Shown here piece by piece: positions 61,557-64,000 of a stretch of DNA of 64,000 nt (positions within the stretch are counted from its first letter, which is position 1; every line of letters starts with the position of its first letter). Both the position numbers and the translations under genes were made by a program. The DNA is from CBFDBF01 sp050304615 (lineage in GTDB: Bacteria > Pseudomonadota > Gammaproteobacteria > Chromatiales > Chromatiaceae), in assembly GCA_050304615.1 (NCBI GenBank), contig JBNLDW010000012.1, forward strand, positions 124,001 to 188,000. Reading direction: 5' to 3'. The notes under the pieces are model-generated. The model ran no database searches, was not told the DNA's origin, and was given only the letters and a program-made list of their open reading frames with translations.

Positions 61557-64000
61557 ATGGACAAGACCTACGACCCCCATGCCATAGAACAACGCTGGTA
61601 CCAGACCTGGGAAGAGCGCGGATACTTTGCACCCACTGCCGAAATTGAAAGCAGCTACTGCATCATGATCCCGCCACCTAATGTCACTGGCAGCCTGCAC
61701 ATGGGACACGGCTTCAACAACACCATCATGGACACCCTGATTCGCTACCATCGGATGAAGGGGGATAAGACCCTGTGGCAGGCCGGATCAGACCATGCTG
61801 GTATCGCCACCCAGATGGTTGTCGAGCGCCAGCTGGAGGCAGATGGCAAGACCCGCCACGACTTGGGGCGCGACGCCTTTATCGACCGCATCTGGGAGTG
61901 GCGCGGTGAGTCAGGCGGCAATATCACCCGCCAGCTACGCCGTCTGGGCTCATCCCTGGACTGGGAGAACGAGCGCTTCACCATGGACGAGGGGCTCTCT
62001 GAGGCGGTACAAGAGGTGTTCATCCGCCTCTATGAAGAGGGGCTGATCTATCGCGGCAAACGGCTGGTAAACTGGGACCCGAAGCTGCACACCGCCGTCT
62101 CCGACCTGGAGGTACTGAACGAGGAGGAGAGCGGCCACATGTGGCACATGCGCTATCCCCTCTCCAACGGCCAGGGCCACCTCACCGTCTCCACCACCCG
62201 CCCTGAGACCATGCTGGGTGACTGCGCAGTGGCGGTAAACCCTGAAGACGAACGCTACAAACACCTGATAGGCGAGCTGGTTGAGCTGCCGCTCACCGAC
62301 CGTAAGATTCCAATCATCGCGGACGAGCATGCGGACCCGGAGTTTGGTACCGGCTGCGTGAAGATCACCCCGGCCCACGACTTCAATGATAACGAGGTGT
62401 GGCACCGCCACCGGGATGAAACCCAGATCAGTGAGCAGGCCCACGGTGGCCTAATCAACATCTTCACCGTGGACGCGGCGGTGCGTACAAACGAAGAGGA
62501 CGAGGGAGAGCTTATCCCCTCTGCCTACATCGGCATGGACCGCTACGCAGCACGCAAGCAGATCGTGGCCGATCTAGAGGCACAGGGACTATTGGACAAG
62601 ATCGTGGACCACAAGCTGGTGGTGCCGCGGGGCGACCGTTCTGGTGCGGTGATCGAGCCATTCCTCACCGACCAGTGGTACGTAAAGATCGAACCCCTGG
62701 CCAAGCCGGCCATTGAGGCGGTGGAGAGCGGCAAGATCAAGTTTGTGCCGGATAACTGGAAGAACACCTATTACGACTGGATGCGCAACATCCAGGACTG
62801 GTGCATCAGCCGCCAGATCTGGTGGGGGCACCGCATCCCCGCCTGGTACGATGACGAAGGCAACGTCTACGTGGGCCGGAACGAGTCCGAGGTGCGTGCA
62901 AAACACGGCTTTGATGCCGACTATCCACTGCGTCAGGATGAGGATGTACTGGACACCTGGTTCAGCTCAGCGCTGTGGCCCTTCTCTACCCTCGGCTGGC
63001 CCAACGACACCGACCGCCTAAAGGACTTCTACCCCACCAACGTGTTGGTGACCGGCTTCGACATCATCTTCTTCTGGGTGGCCCGCATGATCATGATGGG
63101 CCTCAAGTTTATGGATGGCGAGGTACCCTTCCATGAGGTCTATGTGCACGGCCTGGTGCGTGACTCCCATGGCGACAAGATGTCCAAATCCAAGGGCAAT
63201 GTACTGGACCCGATTGATCTGATCGACGGCATAGATCTGGAGTCACTGGTGGCCAAACGCACCAGCGGTATGATGCAGCCGCAGTTGGCGAAAAAGATTG
63301 AGAAGCAGACTCGCAAAGAGTTCCCGGATGGCATCCCCAGCTTCGGCACCGACTCCCTACGCTTCACCTTCGCTGCGCTGGCCGCCACTGGCCGCGATAT
63401 CAAGTTCGATATGGGGCGTATTGAGGGCTACCGCAACTTCTGCAACAAGCTGTGGAACGCATCCCGTTATGTGCTGATGAACGCAGAGGGCGAGGATTGC
63501 GCTCAGGACGGTGGAGATGTGGAGCTGTCGGTTGCAGACCGCTGGATCATATCTCGCCTGCAACAGACCGAGGCCAAGGTCAGTGATGCCCTGGAGGGCT
63601 ACCGCTTTGACCACGCCGCCCAGGCGATCTATGAATTCACTTGGAACGAATACTGTGACTGGTATCTGGAGCTATCCAAAACCGTTCTCAATAATGACGC
63701 CGCCACAGATGCCGCCAAGCGCGGAACCCGTCGCACCTTGGTGCGAGTACTGGAGACCCTGTTGCGCCTGGCCCACCCCATCATGCCATTTATTACCGAA
63801 GAGATCTGGCAACGGGTAGCGCCCATCGCAGGGAAAGATGGCAGTACTATCATGCTGCAACCTTTTCCTGTTGCGGACGAATCCAAGATAGATACCCAGG
63901 CCATCGAGGAGATGGAGTGGGTGATGCAGTTCATCCTTGGTATTCGCAAGATCAAGGGGGAGATGAATATCGCCCCCGGCAAGCCGGTGCCGGTACTGCT
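61557..64000 (+). CDS. valS: Valyl-tRNA synthetase, 5' part
   Basis: A class I aminoacyl-tRNA synthetase; about 815 of the usual 920-960 residues are in the window, which ends inside the gene. The start MDKTYDPHAIEQRWYQTWEE is typical. The HIGH motif appears as PPPNVTGSLHMGH; the CP1 editing domain has TTRPETMLGD; KMSKSKGN (about residue 542) is the second catalytic motif; the anticodon-binding domain begins near residue 680. AAGAGAG precedes the ATG. Codon use looks richer in G/C third positions than in neighbouring genes. Confidence 0.97.
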   Translation, partial: MDKTYDPHAIEQRWYQTWEERGYFAPTAEIESSYCIMIPPPNVTGSLHMGHGFNNTIMDTLIRYHRMKGDKTLWQAGSDHAGIATQMVVERQLEADGKTRHDLGRDAFIDRIWEWRGESGGNITRQLRRLGSSLDWENERFTMDEGLSEAVQEVFIRLYEEGLIYRGKRLVNWDPKLHTAVSDLEVLNEEESGHMWHMRYPLSNGQGHLTVSTTRPETMLGDCAVAVNPEDERYKHLIGELVELPLTDRKIPIIADEHADPEFGTGCVKITPAHDFNDNEVWHRHRDETQISEQAHGGLINIFTVDAAVRTNEEDEGELIPSAYIGMDRYAARKQIVADLEAQGLLDKIVDHKLVVPRGDRSGAVIEPFLTDQWYVKIEPLAKPAIEAVESGKIKFVPDNWKNTYYDWMRNIQDWCISRQIWWGHRIPAWYDDEGNVYVGRNESEVRAKHGFDADYPLRQDEDVLDTWFSSALWPFSTLGWPNDTDRLKDFYPTNVLVTGFDIIFFWVARMIMMGLKFMDGEVPFHEVYVHGLVRDSHGDKMSKSKGNVLDPIDLIDGIDLESLVAKRTSGMMQPQLAKKIEKQTRKEFPDGIPSFGTDSLRFTFAALAATGRDIKFDMGRIEGYRNFCNKLWNASRYVLMNAEGEDCAQDGGDVELSVADRWIISRLQQTEAKVSDALEGYRFDHAAQAIYEFTWNEYCDWYLELSKTVLNNDAATDAAKRGTRRTLVRVLETLLRLAHPIMPFITEEIWQRVAPIAGKDGSTIMLQPFPVADESKIDTQAIEEMEWVMQFILGIRKIKGEMNIAPGKPVPVL

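Overview
The window is a chromosomal segment of a gammaproteobacterium of roughly 50% GC. The evidence is gene order: yceD-rpmF-plsX-fabHG-acpP-fabF-pabC-mltG-tmk-holB-pilZ-tatD; pdxJ-recO-era-rnc-DUF4845-lepB-lepA-mucD-rseC-rseB-rseA-algU divergent from nadB; dksA-gluQ; and pcnB-folK-panB-panC. The algU/muc block next to nadB and lepBA is the arrangement known from Pseudomonas and purple-sulfur/sulfur-oxidising Gammaproteobacteria. Nothing in the window fixes a species, and I see no phage, integrase, transposase gene or CRISPR array.

Layout: 1-0.9 kb is the 3' part of a Na+-pumping decarboxylase beta subunit. 0.9-11.1 kb is a long + strand run for ribosomal protein L32, phospholipid/fatty-acid synthesis, folate (pabC), murein (mltG), dTMP kinase, the DNA polymerase III delta' subunit, PilZ and TatD. 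fabD is absent from its usual place. 11.5-14.0 kb is a spermidine operon (AdoMet decarboxylase, spermidine synthase, group III decarboxylase) behind a hairpin-bearing leader. 14.2-16.8 kb is LemA plus a membrane M48 protease with a long C-terminal tail. 16.86-17.40 kb is a 545-bp gene-free element with terminal inverted repeats and six hairpins. 17.4-19.8 kb (- strand) is nagZ-hpt-methylthioinosine phosphorylase, which can recycle the methylthioadenosine-derived product of spermidine synthesis.

20-25 kb holds a FliL-like secreted protein, a signal-less YkuD protein paired with a CYTH protein, a YdbL/YdbH envelope pair and cysM. 25.0-30.9 kb is a compact + strand unit of TonB-dependent receptor, periplasmic ABC_sub_bind protein and a full BarA-type hybrid kinase. 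This is the most attractive candidate for an undescribed sensory system. 30.9-41.4 kb is the - strand pdxJ-to-algU block, with a sigma-E type promoter before algU and a strong terminator after mucD. 41.5-56.6 kb is nadB, ygfX, darP, recJ, an Sfp-type phosphopantetheinyl transferase, uppP, cysZ, dksA, gluQ, an LTA-synthase-like enzyme, an entericidin-like peptide, osmC, panCB, a deoxynucleoside kinase, folK and pcnB. pcnB seems to start at AUU, as in E. coli.

56.9-61.5 kb is a gene-sparse accessory stretch after tRNA-Glu(CTC). It encodes a 50-residue membrane peptide, a lipoprotein L,D-transpeptidase, a secreted protein with an acidic 11-residue tandem repeat and a possible Cys-His-Asp triad, a 42-residue lipoprotein and a secreted TolB-like propeller, plus an open fragment that may be a gene remnant. 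The window ends inside valS, about 815 codons in. All database identities here are from recognition of motifs and gene order, not from searches.
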